Below are positions 62,923 to 64,000 of a DNA stretch of 64,000 bases, piece after piece. Positions within the stretch are counted from its first letter, which is position 1; each line of letters begins with the position of its first letter. Below the pieces are notes generated by a model. It had not been told where the DNA came from, did no database searches, and saw only the letters and a list, made by a program, of their open reading frames with translations. Source of the DNA: Sphingopyxis sp. CCNWLW2 (GTDB taxonomy: Bacteria; Pseudomonadota; Alphaproteobacteria; Sphingomonadales; Sphingomonadaceae); assembly GCF_037095755.1 (NCBI RefSeq), contig NZ_JBAWKJ010000003.1, forward strand, positions 558,001-622,000. Direction: 5' to 3'. The position numbers were made by a program, and so were the translations under genes.

Positions 62923-63363
62923 TCAGCCGTAAATCATTCCCAAAAGATACCCGACCACTTTGTCGAGATCACCAAGCTCGCCGCTGGTCATTATGGCCAA
63001 CGCACTTCTACCCTCAAAAATCTCGTCCGCATTCGGCGCACGCAACCAGTCGGCCGTTCGCTCCTCGGGAAAGAGCGTTATGAGAGATCCATAGATCGAC
63101 AAAACGCAGCCGATCCTCACGATCACATCGACTGGAATCGCGACGGCCTCATGCGTTCGCACGCGGACCTTCCAATCTTCGAAGGTCGCGAGGTCATATA
63201 TGCCTAGCAGATCCATTTGCTCCTCGTCGCTCAGGCTCCACAGCTCAGCGATATTGAGGAATGTGCGCATGCCCGCCCCGCCATGTTGCATGGGATCAAC
63301 ACCGCGTTTGATGAAATAGGCCCTGGCTGCGAGTCTCGCGTCGTTCGGTTTGTCAGTGCTCAT
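62923..63363 (-). CDS. MbcA/ParS-type antitoxin-like protein
   Basis: 146 residues from the ATG at 63363, overlapping the previous stop by 11 bases. N-terminal Xre-like helices (TFLNIAELWSLSDEEQMDLL), then the toxin-binding domain: IGCVLSIYGSLITLFPEERT, ADWLRAPNADEIFEGRSALA, IMTSGELGDLDKVVGYLLG. This matches MbcA/ParS/Xre antitoxins of RES toxins. No RES toxin is in the expected place; the coupled upstream gene is of a different, unknown family. Confidence 0.82.
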   Translation of the reverse strand: MSTDKPNDARLAARAYFIKRGVDPMQHGGAGMRTFLNIAELWSLSDEEQMDLLGIYDLATFEDWKVRVRTHEAVAIPVDVIVRIGCVLSIYGSLITLFPEERTADWLRAPNADEIFEGRSALAIMTSGELGDLDKVVGYLLGMIYG

Positions 63364-63820
63364 CGGGCTGCAACACATCAAAATCCACCGACGAGGTCAG
63401 CCCCTTCGGGGTCAGCCTGAATATGGGTCCGCCCGGATCATGACCGGGCATGAAATGGATAAAGCCATCGAGCAAACAGGGACGATATTCCCGGTGCCAA
63501 GTCGGCACGAGACCATCGACCCCTATGTCGAGGATTATCTTCTTCGCGCCGTCGCAGGGCCGCGAGATTCGGACGATCAGCGCGTCGCACTTCGATAAGC
63601 ACATCGCGTTCGCGACCCTAGGCCGATCGGTTCCGTTGGACGCTGTCGATGGCACGACGAGAAGGAACGCGTCGGGCGCTATCAGATATCGTGCAAACTC
63701 GGGCGGTAGGACGGGGAGCTTGCCATCCAGTTCCAGCCCGGCAGTCCGTACGATCGCAAGTGCAGCCATTAATGTCTCAGCTTCCTCGAGCCGATCTTTG
63801 GCGGTCATATATTTTTTCAT
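63353..63820 (-). CDS. Hypothetical protein coupled to the MbcA-like antitoxin
   Basis: 155 residues from the ATG at 63820 (alternatives at 63808 ATG and 63826 TTG; none has a strong ribosome site). N-terminal helix (AKDRLEEAETLMAALAIVRT), then PPEFARYLIAPDAFLLVVPS and GLVPTWHREYRPCLLDGFIH. It lacks the R-G-x-R-W-N pattern of RES toxins. Ends in an 11-base overlap with the antitoxin-like gene, so they are one unit. Toxin role possible but unproven. Confidence 0.6.
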   Translation of the reverse strand: MKKYMTAKDRLEEAETLMAALAIVRTAGLELDGKLPVLPPEFARYLIAPDAFLLVVPSTASNGTDRPRVANAMCLSKCDALIVRISRPCDGAKKIILDIGVDGLVPTWHREYRPCLLDGFIHFMPGHDPGGPIFRLTPKGLTSSVDFDVLQPDEH

Positions 63821-63865
63821 CGTCAATCCAGTCTTCGCAGCGGTCGGGCTGGGCGACCGCTGCTT

Positions 63866-64000
63866 TCATCTGTTCGTACCAGCCAAAAGCTGGTTCTTCT
63901 TCTGTGAGGGGAAACTCCGGCCAACGTCCGGAGCGTCGGCAGCCGACGTCAGGTTATCCGCCAGCGGTGTCGGTACCGTCTCGCCGCTTCTGCCAGTCGG
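63866..64000 (-). CDS. Partial ORF at right edge
   Basis: A frame open from the right edge to a TGA at 63866, 44 codons, with TVPTPLADNLTSAADAPDVG and ending KKNQLLAGTNR. The composition is protein-like. A second frame (FPLTEEEPAFGWYEQMKAAV) overlaps it and has no start, so the reading is uncertain. Confidence 0.3.
   Translation of the reverse strand, partial: PTGRSGETVPTPLADNLTSAADAPDVGRSFPSQKKNQLLAGTNR

Larger units (their letters stand above)
46034..64000. mobile_element. Accessory island integrated at tRNA-Tyr, right end outside window
   Basis: Starts at the tRNA-Tyr 3' end with an integrase, followed by small DNA-binding proteins, HEPN proteins, a multi-enzyme conflict operon, a relaxase, IS66 remnants and an antitoxin-like pair. 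Base composition is more even than in the core genes. I found no second copy of the tRNA-Tyr 3' end up to 64000, so the other attachment site is beyond the window, or several elements are nested. Confidence 0.75.

Noticed and set aside
63353..63820. RES toxin partner of the MbcA-like antitoxin
   Set aside because: No RES motif pattern; in xre-res pairs the toxin usually follows the antitoxin.
47000..64000. Second copy of the tRNA-Tyr 3' end (attR)
   Set aside because: Looked for the T-arm and acceptor sequence; none seen, so no right boundary is claimed.

Overview
The window is high-GC alphaproteobacterial chromosome, most likely Sphingomonadaceae and probably close to Sphingopyxis. Pointers are the Sphingomonad-style LeuA, IlvBN, YceI, LuxR, SPOR and amidohydrolase proteins, DUF1294, DUF2200, DUF3089, DUF4153 and DUF6151 proteins, a trigger factor with a long Lys/Ala tail, and an alphaproteobacterial direct-repeat LexA box. 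No taxonomic marker gene such as 16S rRNA is present, so the genus is an inference.

Layout. 1-1039 holds the start of an AT-richer SIR2-domain gene that runs off the left edge and looks horizontally acquired. 1165-45868 is ordinary core chromosome. It carries leuA behind a leucine-rich leader peptide, a rhodanese, YceI, a LuxR regulator, rlmJ, a biotin operon (bioF-bioD-bioA), branched-chain amino-acid genes (ilvB-ilvN-ilvC), miaA and serB back to back with overlapping start codons, and a LysR regulator facing a subclass B3 metallo-beta-lactamase. It continues with a ParA/ribbon-helix-helix/SPOR-lipoprotein cluster, ruvX-DUF1294-pyrB-pyrX, gatCAB, two amidohydrolases, tRNA-Leu, tig, a DNA glycosylase, a ferredoxin and an rRNA methyltransferase. 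Short dispersed palindromic repeats separate many of these genes.

At tRNA-Tyr (45948-46033) the character changes. A tyrosine recombinase points at the tRNA 3' end and an accessory island follows to the right edge. It holds small DNA-binding proteins, three consecutive HEPN-type proteins, a four-gene operon on the minus strand (51038-56388), a divergent DUF3644 protein, a large MobA/MobL-type relaxase, an SOS-box-controlled small ORF plus AlkB-like gene opposite a decayed SRAP (YedK/HMCES-like) gene, IS66 remnants, iteron-like repeats and an MbcA/ParS-type antitoxin pair.

The most interesting system is the minus-strand operon 56388 to 51038: MazG pyrophosphohydrolase fused to a CHAT protease; ImmA/IrrE-type zinc protease fused to a macro domain; P-loop kinase fused to an adenylosuccinate-synthetase domain whose catalytic Asp is Ser, as in the phage enzyme PurZ; and a DUF7002-like, possibly ADP-ribosyltransferase-fold, protein. 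The pairing of a MazG enzyme with a PurZ-like enzyme recalls the phage pathway to 2-aminoadenine deoxynucleotides (MazZ + PurZ), here linked to proteases and ADP-ribose-type domains. I infer a nucleotide-based immune or conflict system. No activity is shown by sequence alone.
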